A stretch of 54,403 bases of DNA from HGM11368 sp051883395 (GCA_051883395.1 JBJETQ010000033.1:1-54403); one strand, 5' to 3'. Shown: positions 41,578 through 50,102, counted from the stretch's first letter. The notes: a model not told the origin generated them from the sequence alone. Translations and numbers: made by a program.

Positions 41578-41606
41578 TTGATTAATTTCCAAATATTTAC
41601 TATAAT
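41578..41606 (+). promoter_or_regulatory. sigma-A type promoter of rluB
   Basis: TTGATT (41578-41583) and TATAAT (41601-41606) are 17 bp apart. The very short leader carries GTGGAG before the ATG at 41627. Confidence 0.75.
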
Positions 41607-41626
41607 TTTATTGTGGAGATTATGTT

Positions 41627-42334
41627 ATGGAAAGACTGAACAGGTATTTGGCTCGCAACGGAATTGCATCTCGCCGCAACGCTGACAAATTGATTGCCGA
41701 AGGTAAGGTAAAAGTCAACGGGCAGGTTGTTGATAAACTTGGTGCGTCTATCAATCCCGACAATGACGTAGTAACCTGCGACGGAGTTATTGTCAAACCC
41801 GTCAAGCCGGTTTACATAATGTTTTACAAACCTAAGGGTTGCATAACCACCAAAAAGGACGAGCTGGGCAGAAAGACGATTTTCGATTACGTTACGGTTG
41901 ACGTACCGGGACTGGTTCCTGTGGGCAGACTTGATTACGAGACAGAAGGTTTGCTTTTGCTTACCAACGACGGACAACTGGCGCACGCTCTCACTCACCC
42001 CAGCAGAGAAATACCAAAAACTTACGTTGTCAAGGTAGAAGGAGAAGTTCCTGAGCACAATCTGGCGCAGCTGCGCAAGGGCGTTATGGTAGACGGCGTA
42101 AAGACCAAACGAAGCAAGGTCAAAGTGCTTGAATTTAAGGACGGAATATCAAAAATTCAGGTTACCATATACGAAGGCAGAAACAGACAGATTCGCAAGA
42201 TGTTCGAAGCGATAGACAAAGAAGTGATTTTTCTCAAAAGAACAGCAGTTGCCGATTTGAGATTGGGTGGTTTGTCCAGAGGGGGATACAGATATCTCAA
42301 CGACTTTGAAGTCGACTATCTCAAAAGGCTTTGA
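41627..42334 (+). CDS. rluB: RluB-type 23S rRNA pseudouridine synthase
   Basis: This 235-residue protein of the RsuA/RluB/E/F family modifies 23S rRNA (or 16S rRNA, if RsuA-like). An N-terminal S4 RNA-binding domain (ERLNRYLARNGIASRRNADKLI) is followed by the catalytic domain with the aspartate in VGRLDYETEGLLLLTNDG. RNRQIRKMF near the C-terminus is also typical. Position near scpAB and dacB supports RluB. A terminator follows. Confidence 0.92.
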   Translation: MERLNRYLARNGIASRRNADKLIAEGKVKVNGQVVDKLGASINPDNDVVTCDGVIVKPVKPVYIMFYKPKGCITTKKDELGRKTIFDYVTVDVPGLVPVGRLDYETEGLLLLTNDGQLAHALTHPSREIPKTYVVKVEGEVPEHNLAQLRKGVMVDGVKTKRSKVKVLEFKDGISKIQVTIYEGRNRQIRKMFEAIDKEVIFLKRTAVADLRLGGLSRGGYRYLNDFEVDYLKRL

Positions 42335-42343
42335 CATATTTAC

Positions 42344-42370
42344 AAGGTCCGCTTTATGCGGACTTTTCTA
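42344..42370 (+). terminator. intrinsic terminator after rluB
   Basis: A 9-bp stem (AAGGTCCGC with GCGGACTTT, one G-U) with a 5-nt loop is followed by TTCTATTT. Confidence 0.82.
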
Positions 42371-42490
42371 TTTGTCGTGCCGTTGGCTTGATGCTAAAAA
42401 CAATAATTTATATTTTTTTCTACAATTTTCTCATAAGTAATATTTTACAATTTTTTTTTGAAAGCTAGCGGATAAATGTTGTCTAAATCC

Positions 42491-42519
42491 TTGCAAATAT
42501 TTTAACAAAAATATATAAT
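42491..42519 (+). promoter_or_regulatory. sigma-A type promoter of the decarboxylase operon
   Basis: TTGCAA (42491-42496) and TATAAT (42514-42519) are 17 bp apart. The leader of about 33 nt ends with TTGGAGG before the ATG at 42559. Confidence 0.78.
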
Positions 42520-42558
42520 GCTATTGGTAAATTATTGATTAATCATTTGGAGGTAAAT

Positions 42559-43953
42559 ATGGAGAATAAAAATCTCTCGACTTTCTCTATGGCGCTTGAC
42601 AAGGCTTGTTCTCAAATCAAGTCGTTTGTCAATTCTATTGTCGACGCCGAGAGTTTTGTAGAGACCGATTCTTTTCTTACGGGCAAAGGCTTTGACAGTG
42701 CGCTTGACGCTCTGGGCGAAGGCGTCGTAACGGGTTATGCTACCATTCAGGGACATCCTGTCCACCTTTTCGCTCAAAACGCCCAGGTTCTCAAAGGAAG
42801 TATGTCTCAGGCACAGGCAAGCAAAATTGCCAAGGCTATGCAAAGAGCAGTCAGCGCCGGCGTACCGTTTGTTTCTATTATCGATTGCAGCGGAGCAAGA
42901 GTTGGTGAAGGCGCAGCGGTTATGGAGAGTTACGCACAGCTTATCGCTGACAGCGTAGTATTGGCTGACAACGTTCCGCATATTGCAATAGTCAAGGGCG
43001 TAGCGGTAGGCATGATGGCAACTTACGTTGCAGGCGCAGATTTTGTCTTTATGTCAAAAGATGCGATAATGTCGGTCAATTCTCCAATGTATCTTGCTTC
43101 CGACCGCAAGAGCTTCGATAGTTTTGACAAACTTATCGGTTTCAACAATTACGATTCGCTTAGCGACGTAGCGCAATTCTGCTACAAAGATACTGCAGAA
43201 CTCAACAGCCAGCTTGCTCGTCTGTTCGGCACCATCCTTCCAGCTGACGAAGACGAGAGCGAAGACGACCCAAATCGTATCGACCCTGCTCTTGACGGAG
43301 CTTTGAGCGCCGCTCAAAGAACGGAGAGTATATGCGACAAGGGTACGGTTATTCCTTTCAATACTCAGTATGCTCCCGAAGTTGTATGTTCGCTGGCAAA
43401 AATCAACGGAATATCCGTTGGCGTAATTGCTACCGAAGGCGAATATATCAGCGCAGAAGGCATAGAAAAGGCAACGGATTTCGTAACCAAGCTTGACAGC
43501 TTCGATTTGCCGCTGGTTACTCTCGTTGACACTTTGGGTGTTAATCCTACTTTGGAACAAGAGCTTAGCGGCTTTGCCAAAAAGACCAATCGTCTTATGC
43601 AGGTTATCGCATCCAGCGACATTGCCAAAATCGGCGTAGCCGTAGGCAACGCTGTCGGTTTCGGTTACAGCGCGCTCATGAGCAAAGGATTAGGTTTCGG
43701 ATATACGTTGGCATGCGCAGGTTCGGTCATCAGTCCTATTCCTGCCGTTTCCGCTGTCGTATCTATGATGACGGAACAGCTCAAAAAGGACGGCAACAGC
43801 GAAGAATTGCGTGCTAAACTCACCCAAAAATATCAGCAAATGCAAGCCAATCCGCTCGAAGCGGCAAAAGACGGTTATATCGACAACGTAATAGAAGCTC
43901 GCAATATCAGACCTTACGTTTCGTCGGCGCTGCTCATGTTGCTTGGCTTGTGA
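42559..43953 (+). CDS. acyl-CoA carboxyltransferase, MmdA/12S-like
   Basis: This 464-residue carboxyltransferase has the two crotonase-like halves seen in methylmalonyl-CoA decarboxylase alpha, propionyl-CoA carboxylase beta and the 12S subunit of transcarboxylase. Visible segments are IIDCSGARVGEGAAVMES, GVAVGMMATYVAGADFVFM and, in the second half, LVTLVDTLGVNPTLEQE and GFGYTLACAGSVISPI. It is about 45 residues shorter than typical MmdA (near 510), and some motifs are divergent, so the acyl-CoA substrate (methylmalonyl-, malonyl- or glutaconyl-CoA) is uncertain. GGAGG precedes the ATG at 42559. It is the first gene of an operon with OadG-like, biotin carrier, OadB-like and 5S-like subunits. 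Confidence 0.85.
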   Translation: MENKNLSTFSMALDKACSQIKSFVNSIVDAESFVETDSFLTGKGFDSALDALGEGVVTGYATIQGHPVHLFAQNAQVLKGSMSQAQASKIAKAMQRAVSAGVPFVSIIDCSGARVGEGAAVMESYAQLIADSVVLADNVPHIAIVKGVAVGMMATYVAGADFVFMSKDAIMSVNSPMYLASDRKSFDSFDKLIGFNNYDSLSDVAQFCYKDTAELNSQLARLFGTILPADEDESEDDPNRIDPALDGALSAAQRTESICDKGTVIPFNTQYAPEVVCSLAKINGISVGVIATEGEYISAEGIEKATDFVTKLDSFDLPLVTLVDTLGVNPTLEQELSGFAKKTNRLMQVIASSDIAKIGVAVGNAVGFGYSALMSKGLGFGYTLACAGSVISPIPAVSAVVSMMTEQLKKDGNSEELRAKLTQKYQQMQANPLEAAKDGYIDNVIEARNIRPYVSSALLMLLGL

Positions 43954-43961
43954 GGTGAAAA

Positions 43962-44396
43962 ATGAAAAAAGCAAAAATTATATTTTCCATAATTTTGCTT
44001 GTGTGTCTTGTGGCAGCATTTGTCGGTTGTACTCTGGAATACGGCAATCCTGACAGCTTGGGCATAGGAGACATGTCCGTAGGCAAAAGAATTACGACGG
44101 GACTGTTGGTATCTCTGTTGGGTATAGGAATGGTATTCGTCGTGCTTATAGTTTTGATATTGTTTATCAAACTTCTCCAAGTTTTGATGCAACTATTCAA
44201 AAATATGAAAAAGCCACAGACCAAGCCGCAGGAAGTTGCACCGCCTGTTGTTGCGGCGCCGAAAGATGACTCGCAAGCAGATGAAGAAGTTGTGGCGGCA
44301 ATTACGGCTGCGCTCGTTGCTTATTATGAAGCAAGCGGAGTAGTCGTTACCAGCGACCTGCCATTCAAGGTTCGCTCAATCAGACAGATAAAATAA
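43962..44396 (+). CDS. OadG/MmdD-type small membrane subunit of sodium-pumping decarboxylase
   Basis: OadG-family subunits tie the carboxyltransferase to the membrane pump. This 144-residue protein has the typical helix GLLVSLLGIGMVFVVLIVLI, a flexible Pro/Ala/Lys linker, and the C-terminal block DEEVVAAITAALVAYYEA...FKVRSIRQ that binds the carboxyltransferase. Unusually, a second hydrophobic segment at residues 4-22, ending in VGC, precedes it and looks like a signal peptide or lipoprotein signal. GAGGTG precedes the ATG, eight bases after the MmdA-like stop. Confidence 0.85.
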   Translation: MKKAKIIFSIILLVCLVAAFVGCTLEYGNPDSLGIGDMSVGKRITTGLLVSLLGIGMVFVVLIVLILFIKLLQVLMQLFKNMKKPQTKPQEVAPPVVAAPKDDSQADEEVVAAITAALVAYYEASGVVVTSDLPFKVRSIRQIK

Positions 44397-44422
44397 ATAT
44401 CCATATTATATAGGAGAATACT

Positions 44423-44791
44423 ATGCGTAAATTCAATGTTAAGGTCAACGGCAAGGCTTATGCCGTAGAAGTAGAAGAAATCGGCGGCGCAGTTGCCGCA
44501 ACGGCTCCCGTAGCTGCTCCCGTAGCGTCGGCTCCTGCCGCAGCTCCAGCTCCTGCTCCTGTAGCAGCTGCTCCTGCCGGCGGAAAGGCAGTCAATGCTC
44601 CAATGCCAGGTCTTGTCAAAAAGCTTTGTTTTGACAACGGAGCAACCGTCAAAGAAGGCGACACGATAGTAATTTTGGAAGCAATGAAGATGGACACTCC
44701 TGTCGTTGCCAACGCAAGCGGAGTTATCACCTATTCTACCACCGCAGGTACCAACGTTGATACCGGTGCGGTTTTGTGTACGATAGCATAA
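44423..44791 (+). CDS. biotin carboxyl carrier subunit
   Basis: This 122-residue protein has a C-terminal biotinyl domain with the modified lysine K89 in EAMKMDTPV. An Ala/Pro-rich flexible hinge (residues 23-55) and an N-terminal KFNVKVNGKAYAVEVEEI strand region precede it. It carries CO2 between the carboxyltransferase(s) and the membrane decarboxylase. With two carboxyltransferases in the operon, this single carrier may serve both. GGAGAA precedes the ATG. Confidence 0.93.
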   Translation: MRKFNVKVNGKAYAVEVEEIGGAVAATAPVAAPVASAPAAAPAPAPVAAAPAGGKAVNAPMPGLVKKLCFDNGATVKEGDTIVILEAMKMDTPVVANASGVITYSTTAGTNVDTGAVLCTIA

Positions 44792-44806
44792 TTTGGAGGA
44801 AAGAAC

Positions 44807-46294
44807 GTGAACTTTTTTCTTACTCTACCATCGTTCAGTCTGGTAGATTCACTCAAAAACCTGTGGGAAAGTACGGGATTTATGACTTCGCTCACGCCTA
44901 TCTGGCAAAACCTTATCATGATGGCGATAGCGTGCTTGCTCATATATCTTGCAGTTGCCAAGGAGTTTGAGCCAAACCTGTTGCTTGCCATTGGTTTCGG
45001 TATGTTTATCATCAATATACCGGGTGCATATTCCATATTGTACGGAACGTTGGGATACGACGTAACCTTTGTCGGCAGCGACGCACAGGTGCTGGCTCTC
45101 CAAAAGTTAGGTGTGCTAAACGAAGCTGGACAATTTTTGTATCAAATACCGGATAGTACGGAAAGCATAGTAATAGCAGGCACAGTTCCCGAACTGGCGA
45201 AAATGTTCGAGATAACCTTTGCCGAAGGTGCAAGCTCGCTCACTCAGTTGCAAATCGTAGAAGAAAAGATTGCCGAGATTGTGGGCGGTTATCAGACGCT
45301 TGTATCGGGCAACTCGCTCTTTGACGGAGTTATGCTCACACAGCAGATGAGTATCAACCACTCGGTTGTTGCCGATCAAGGCTTGTTCTATTATCTCTAC
45401 AAGGGTGTAGAATGGGTTATCTATCCGCCGCTCATCTTTTTGGGCATAGGCGCAATGACCGACTTCGGTCCGCTCATTGCCAATCCAAAGAGCCTTTTGC
45501 TCGGCGCTGCGGCACAGCTCGGTATATTCGTTACGTTTATTGTTGCTGTCAACATTGGCTTTACCGGTGAAGAAGCAGCCGCAATCGGTATTATCGGCGG
45601 AGCAGACGGTCCTACGGCAATTTACGTTACAACCAAACTTGCTTCACATCTGTTGCCTGCCATAGCGGTAGCCGCATATTCATACATGGCGCTCATCAAG
45701 GTTATTCAGCCGCCTATTATGAGATTGCTCACCACCAAGAAGGAAAGACAAATCGTTATGGAACAGCTCAGACCTGTTTCTAAGACCGAAAAGGTTATTT
45801 TCCCATTGGCAGTAACTGCAATCGTAGGTATTATCTTGCCATCGGCTATTCCGCTTTTGGGTATGTTGATGCTCGGCAACCTGATGAAAGAATCGGGTGT
45901 TGTACCAAGACTTGTGCGCACTGCGTCCAACGAGCTTATCAATATCATTACGATTTTGCTCGGTTTGTTGGTAGGTACTAAGGCTACTGCCGAAGTATTC
46001 CTTAATACACAGACCTTGCTCATCATCATTATCGGTGTATGCGCATTCTCCTTCGGTACGGCAGGCGGACTGCTCATAGGCAAACTTATGTGCGCTCTTT
46101 CAAAAGGCAAAATCAATCCGCTCATCGGAGCGGCGGGCGTATCTGCCGTGCCAATGGCGGCGAGAATTGCCCACAACGTAGGACAGGAAGAAAATCCTAG
46201 CAACTATCTGCTTATGCACGCAATGGGACCTAACGTCGCAGGCGTAATCGGTTCGGCGGTAGCGGCAGGCGTACTGCTCGCAATATTTGCATAA
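44807..46294 (+). CDS. sodium-translocating decarboxylase beta subunit, OadB family, with insertion
   Basis: OadB-family subunits decarboxylate carboxybiotin and pump sodium ions outward. The 495-residue protein starts with a GTG preceded by GGAGGA. Conserved pump segments are LIFLGIGAMTDFGPLIANPKS, IGIIGGADGPTAIYV (essential aspartate), AVAAYSYMALIKVIQPPIM and LLTTKKER. The family is usually about 370-435 residues. Here roughly 110 extra residues (about 80-190) lie between the second helix and the LFYYLYKG segment, predicted to be soluble and mixed alpha/beta. About ten membrane helices are present. Confidence 0.92.
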   Translation: MNFFLTLPSFSLVDSLKNLWESTGFMTSLTPIWQNLIMMAIACLLIYLAVAKEFEPNLLLAIGFGMFIINIPGAYSILYGTLGYDVTFVGSDAQVLALQKLGVLNEAGQFLYQIPDSTESIVIAGTVPELAKMFEITFAEGASSLTQLQIVEEKIAEIVGGYQTLVSGNSLFDGVMLTQQMSINHSVVADQGLFYYLYKGVEWVIYPPLIFLGIGAMTDFGPLIANPKSLLLGAAAQLGIFVTFIVAVNIGFTGEEAAAIGIIGGADGPTAIYVTTKLASHLLPAIAVAAYSYMALIKVIQPPIMRLLTTKKERQIVMEQLRPVSKTEKVIFPLAVTAIVGIILPSAIPLLGMLMLGNLMKESGVVPRLVRTASNELINIITILLGLLVGTKATAEVFLNTQTLLIIIIGVCAFSFGTAGGLLIGKLMCALSKGKINPLIGAAGVSAVPMAARIAHNVGQEENPSNYLLMHAMGPNVAGVIGSAVAAGVLLAIFA

Positions 46295-46318
46295 GCCACA
46301 ACAAAGAGAGGTGTTTTT

Positions 46319-47716
46319 ATGGTAAAAATTACAGAAACAATTTTGCGTGATGCGCATCAGTCGCAGGCCGCAACGAGAATGAGACTTGACGAGATGTTGC
46401 CAATGGCTTCCAAGCTCGACGAAGTAGGATATTATTCGATAGAATGTTGGGGCGGAGCAACCTTTGACTCTTGTTTGAGATTTCTCAACGAAGATCCATG
46501 GGATAGACTCAGACAACTCAAAAAGGCTATGCCTAAGACCAAATTGCAGATGTTGCTCAGAGGTCAGAATATCCTTGGATACAAGCACTATGCTGACGAC
46601 GTAGTTGACGAATTTGTCAAAAAGTCGATTGAAAACGGTATTGACGTAATACGTATTTTCGATGCGCTCAACGACAAGCGCAATATGGAACAGGCAATGA
46701 AAAGTTGCAAAAAGTACGGAGCCGTGTGTGAAGCAACCATTTCTTATACCACCAGTCCTGTGCACACCAACGAATATTTTATCAAGCTCGCCAAAGAGCT
46801 TGAAGATATGGGCGCAGATAATATCTGTATCAAGGATATGGCAGGCATTTTGCTTCCTTACGTTGCTTATGACCTTGTCAAAGGTATGAAAGCCGTACTC
46901 AAACCTACCACGCTCATTCACGTTCATACCCACCAGACGGCAGGTACGGGCAATCAGACCTATCTCAAAGCAATTGAAGCAGGGGCTGACATTATCGATA
47001 CTGCGCTCAGCGCACTAGGCAACGGTACTTCTCAACCTGCCACCGAGCCAATGGTAGCTATTTTGCAAAATACTCCTTACGATACCGGCATCGATCTCAA
47101 AACGGTATCCGATTTGTCCAATATGTTTATACCTGTTGCAGACAGACTCAAAAAGGACGGTTGGCTCACCGACAAGTCGCTCAAAACCGACGTCAACGCA
47201 CTTATTTATCAAGTTCCGGGCGGCATGCTTTCTAACCTTGTAGGTCAGCTCAAAAAATTGGGCGCAATGGACAAATACGAGCAGGTGCTTGCCGAAGTTC
47301 CTAACGTAAGAAAGGATCTAGGTTATCCGCCACTCGTTACTCCTACCAGCCAGATTGTCGGCACGCAAGCCGTGTTCAACATTGTTTCGGGCGAGAGATA
47401 TAAGATGGTTTCCGCCGAAACCAAGGGACTTCTCAAAGGCGAGTACGGTCAACTTCCTGCCGAGCCTGATGCAGCAATCGTCAAGAAGATACTCGGCGAT
47501 GAAGAGAGAATTACTTGCCGTCCTGCTGATAGACTCCAACCTGAGCTTGACAAATACAGAGAAGAAATCAAAGAGTATATCGAACAGGATGAAGACGTGC
47601 TTTCCTACGCACTTTTCCCACAGGTTGCTCTCAACTACTTCAAGTATCGTCAAGCGAGCAAATATCACGTTGACAGCGAGATAGGCGACAAGGACAACGG
47701 TATTCAGGTAGTTTAA
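46319..47716 (+). CDS. oxaloacetate decarboxylase/pyruvate carboxylase-type carboxyltransferase (OadA/5S-like)
   Basis: This 465-residue carboxyltransferase matches the front part of OadA and the 5S subunit of transcarboxylase, which use pyruvate/oxaloacetate. Metal and catalytic residues are present: D11 in TILRDAHQS, K172 (the carbamylated lysine) in NICIKDMAG, and H203 and H205 in HVHTHQTAGTG. The biotin domain found at the end of many OadA proteins is absent, fitting the separate carrier gene upstream. AGAGAGGTG precedes the ATG. A strong terminator ends the operon. Confidence 0.93.
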   Translation: MVKITETILRDAHQSQAATRMRLDEMLPMASKLDEVGYYSIECWGGATFDSCLRFLNEDPWDRLRQLKKAMPKTKLQMLLRGQNILGYKHYADDVVDEFVKKSIENGIDVIRIFDALNDKRNMEQAMKSCKKYGAVCEATISYTTSPVHTNEYFIKLAKELEDMGADNICIKDMAGILLPYVAYDLVKGMKAVLKPTTLIHVHTHQTAGTGNQTYLKAIEAGADIIDTALSALGNGTSQPATEPMVAILQNTPYDTGIDLKTVSDLSNMFIPVADRLKKDGWLTDKSLKTDVNALIYQVPGGMLSNLVGQLKKLGAMDKYEQVLAEVPNVRKDLGYPPLVTPTSQIVGTQAVFNIVSGERYKMVSAETKGLLKGEYGQLPAEPDAAIVKKILGDEERITCRPADRLQPELDKYREEIKEYIEQDEDVLSYALFPQVALNYFKYRQASKYHVDSEIGDKDNGIQVV

Positions 47717-47747
47717 TAGTCTGCAACTTGACAAAATCAACAAAAAC

Positions 47748-47779
47748 AAAAACGACTTCTAACAATAGAAGTCGTTTTT
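47748..47779 (+). terminator. intrinsic terminator after decarboxylase operon
   Basis: A perfect 14-bp stem (AAAAACGACTTCTA with TAGAAGTCGTTTTT) has an ACAA loop, with the T-run inside the stem end. Confidence 0.9.
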
Positions 47780-47947
47780 GAATAAATCTAAGCTAATAAC
47801 AATGTAACGGTGTAAAATTAAAGCTATATTATATTTGTGCGTCGGTGAAATAACAATTTCACTTTGCATAATTATTTTCTTCAATTCGGGGATAATATAT
47901 GCTTGTAATCATACTAGTTTAATTTATTTACAATTTACTTTTTTTAT

Positions 47948-47976
47948 TTTACTTTGTATAACATTTTTGTTACAAT
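47948..47976 (+). promoter_or_regulatory. sigma-A type promoter of surE (leaderless layout)
   Basis: TTTACT (47948-47953) and TACAAT (47971-47976) are 17 bp apart, and the surE ATG is 6 nt after the -10 with no Shine-Dalgarno sequence. An inverted repeat GTGAAAT-AACA-ATTTCAC lies 100 bases upstream (47845-47862). Confidence 0.65.
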
Positions 47977-47982
47977 CTATCT

Positions 47983-48723
47983 ATGAATATTCTTATTGTC
48001 AACGACGACGGAGTATATGCAAGCGGTATTATCACTCTTGCCAAGGCGCTCAGTCCCAATCACAAGGTTACTGTGGTTGCACCGCACAAGCAAATGTCGG
48101 GCAAAAGCCACTCTATGTCGTTTCACGAACACGTCAATTATATCAAGCTTGACCTTATCGACGGGGTAGATTGTTACGCCACGTCTGGCACGCCTGCCGA
48201 CTGCGTCAAGATGGGTATAGATCTCATTTTGGGCTACAAACCCGACCTTGTCATCAGCGGTATCAACAACGGATACAATCTCGGCACCGACGTGCTGTAT
48301 TCAGGCACGGTGGGTGCCAGCGTAGAAGCCGCTCTTATGGGGGTGCCTTCGCTTGCCGTTTCGCAAAATTATCATCTCGACAACTATACTTTTTCTGCGG
48401 ACTTTATTGCTCAGCGTCTTGACAAATTTTATGAGATGCTCACCAATTCTTGTTCTATTCTCAGCGTCAATATTCCTTATTGCGACGCACAGCTAGTCAA
48501 AGGGGTCAGATTTGCAAAGATTGGCAAGCATATATACACCGACAATTACGTTGATTGTGGCTTAGACGGCTATCTTCTCACGGGCGAGCCTATCGAAGAT
48601 ATCGAAAACGAAGACGACGCAGACGTCAAATTTATCAGGCAAGGTTACATCACAATTTCTCCCGTCAGGGCAGATTTCAACGACTATTCGGCTTATCAGC
48701 TCATCAGGGATATCAAATTATGA
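47983..48723 (+). CDS. surE: 5'/3'-nucleotidase SurE
   Basis: SurE dephosphorylates nucleoside monophosphates and some polyphosphates. The 246-residue product has the metal-binding start NILIVNDDGVYASGI (D8, D9), the serine in KQMSGKSHSMS, SGTPADCVKMGID, and VISGINNGYNLGTDVLYSGTVGAS with the metal asparagine. The gene is coupled to the flavoprotein gene downstream by an ATGA overlap. Confidence 0.94.
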   Translation: MNILIVNDDGVYASGIITLAKALSPNHKVTVVAPHKQMSGKSHSMSFHEHVNYIKLDLIDGVDCYATSGTPADCVKMGIDLILGYKPDLVISGINNGYNLGTDVLYSGTVGASVEAALMGVPSLAVSQNYHLDNYTFSADFIAQRLDKFYEMLTNSCSILSVNIPYCDAQLVKGVRFAKIGKHIYTDNYVDCGLDGYLLTGEPIEDIENEDDADVKFIRQGYITISPVRADFNDYSAYQLIRDIKL

Positions 48724-49955
48724 GAGTTGTAGTTATTGGCGGCGGTGCGGCAGGAATTTTTTGCGCAGGGTTGGTAGCCGAGAGCGGCAACGAGTGTATT
48801 TTGTTGGAAAAAAACGAGCGCATAGGCAAAAAGCTATACATCACCGGTAAGGGAAGATGCAATATTACCAATTCATGTTCTCCACGGGAATTTCTTGACA
48901 ACGTAGTAACCAATGCCAAATTTCTGACGTCGGCAATATACAAGTTTTCGCCACAATCAACCATCGAGTTTTTGGAGTCCCACGGCGTGCCTGTCAAGAC
49001 TGAGCGTGGCAATCGTGTTTTTCCTTGCTCCGACAAAGCAAACGACGTAATATCGGCATTTGAAAAATTTGCACGTTCAAAAGGCGCAGATATAAGGTTG
49101 AATACACAGGTCAAAGACATTTTGGTATCTGACGGCAAGATTGTTGGAGTAAAAACGCAAAATTACGTCATAGCCTGCGACAAAGTGATTATAGCTACGG
49201 GCGGCAAGTCGTATTCTTCCACAGGTTCTACCGGCGACGGATATACTTTTGCCGGCAGATTGGGGCATAATATAGTCGAGCCTAAGCCTGCGCTTTCTGC
49301 AATAATCTGCGACTCTGTACAGGGACTTGCTGGTCTTTCGCTCAAAAACGTCAGAGCTACCGCTTACGTAGACGGCAAGGCGGCAGGAAATTTTTTCGGT
49401 GAGATGTTGTTCACACACGACGGACTAAGCGGACCGATAATTTTGTCGCTTTCCAGTCTTGTCAATTCCTACTATTCCAATGGCAAATTTACCGCTGATA
49501 CGTCGATAGTAATCGACCTTAAACCTGCATTGGACGACAAACAGCTTGATGCCAGACTACTCAGAGATTTCAGCGCCAACAGCAATTGCGAAATAAAAAA
49601 CGTTCTGTCGTCGCTTATGCCAAAATCATTGATACCGATAGTGCTGTCTCAGGCGCAAATATCGCCGCACGTCGTAGTCAATACTATTACCAAAGCTCAG
49701 CGAGCAAAAATTCTTTCGGCAGTCAAAGCGCTGTCGTTTAAAGCCACAGATTTAGAAAAACTAGATTTTGCCATAGTAACCAAAGGCGGCGTTGACGTAA
49801 GTCAGGTAAATCCTAAGGACATGCAAAGCAAACTCGTCAATGGGCTGTACTTTGCAGGTGAAGTGCTTGACGTGGACGCTTTTACGGGCGGTTTTAACTT
49901 GCAGATTGCTTTGGCAACAGGCTATGCTGCGGCTATGGGGTGTATAGAAAAATAA
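48720..49955 (+). CDS. HI0933-family FAD-dependent oxidoreductase (YhiN/YtfP-like)
   Basis: This 411-residue flavoprotein has the N-terminal dinucleotide motif VIGGGAAGIFCAGLVAESG, the EKNERIGKKLYITGKGRCNITN segment that marks the family, VIIATGGKSY and a C-terminal GEVLDVDAFTGGFNLQIALATG. Members are annotated as aminoacetone oxidase-like, or described as involved in tRNA or RNA modification; the real function is unsettled. A longer frame from 48555 lies inside surE and is rejected. The neighbouring cmk-plsC-ispH group is common in Clostridia. Confidence 0.9.
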   Translation: MRVVVIGGGAAGIFCAGLVAESGNECILLEKNERIGKKLYITGKGRCNITNSCSPREFLDNVVTNAKFLTSAIYKFSPQSTIEFLESHGVPVKTERGNRVFPCSDKANDVISAFEKFARSKGADIRLNTQVKDILVSDGKIVGVKTQNYVIACDKVIIATGGKSYSSTGSTGDGYTFAGRLGHNIVEPKPALSAIICDSVQGLAGLSLKNVRATAYVDGKAAGNFFGEMLFTHDGLSGPIILSLSSLVNSYYSNGKFTADTSIVIDLKPALDDKQLDARLLRDFSANSNCEIKNVLSSLMPKSLIPIVLSQAQISPHVVVNTITKAQRAKILSAVKALSFKATDLEKLDFAIVTKGGVDVSQVNPKDMQSKLVNGLYFAGEVLDVDAFTGGFNLQIALATGYAAAMGCIEK

Positions 49956-50015
49956 CCCTTTGATATCCGATATATAACAAGCGGGTTTGCATCCTGACAA
50001 CTTTGATTTTATGGG

Positions 50016-50044
50016 TTGATAAATTGTATATAATATTATATAAT
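50016..50044 (+). promoter_or_regulatory. sigma-A type promoter of cmk operon
   Basis: TTGATA (50016-50021) and TATAAT (50039-50044) are 17 bp apart; the leader is about 50 nt with AGGAGA before cmk. Confidence 0.78.
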
Positions 50045-50102
50045 ATATTACGTTAGGTCAAATAACAACACGGGCTACGGCTCGTCAACAATAGGAGAAA
50101 TT

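Noticed and set aside
48555..48719. A 55-residue N-terminal extension of the FAD-dependent oxidoreductase
   Set aside because: It lies inside surE in another frame, is extremely arginine-rich, and the flavoprotein fold begins at the ATG at 48720, which overlaps the surE stop in ATGA.
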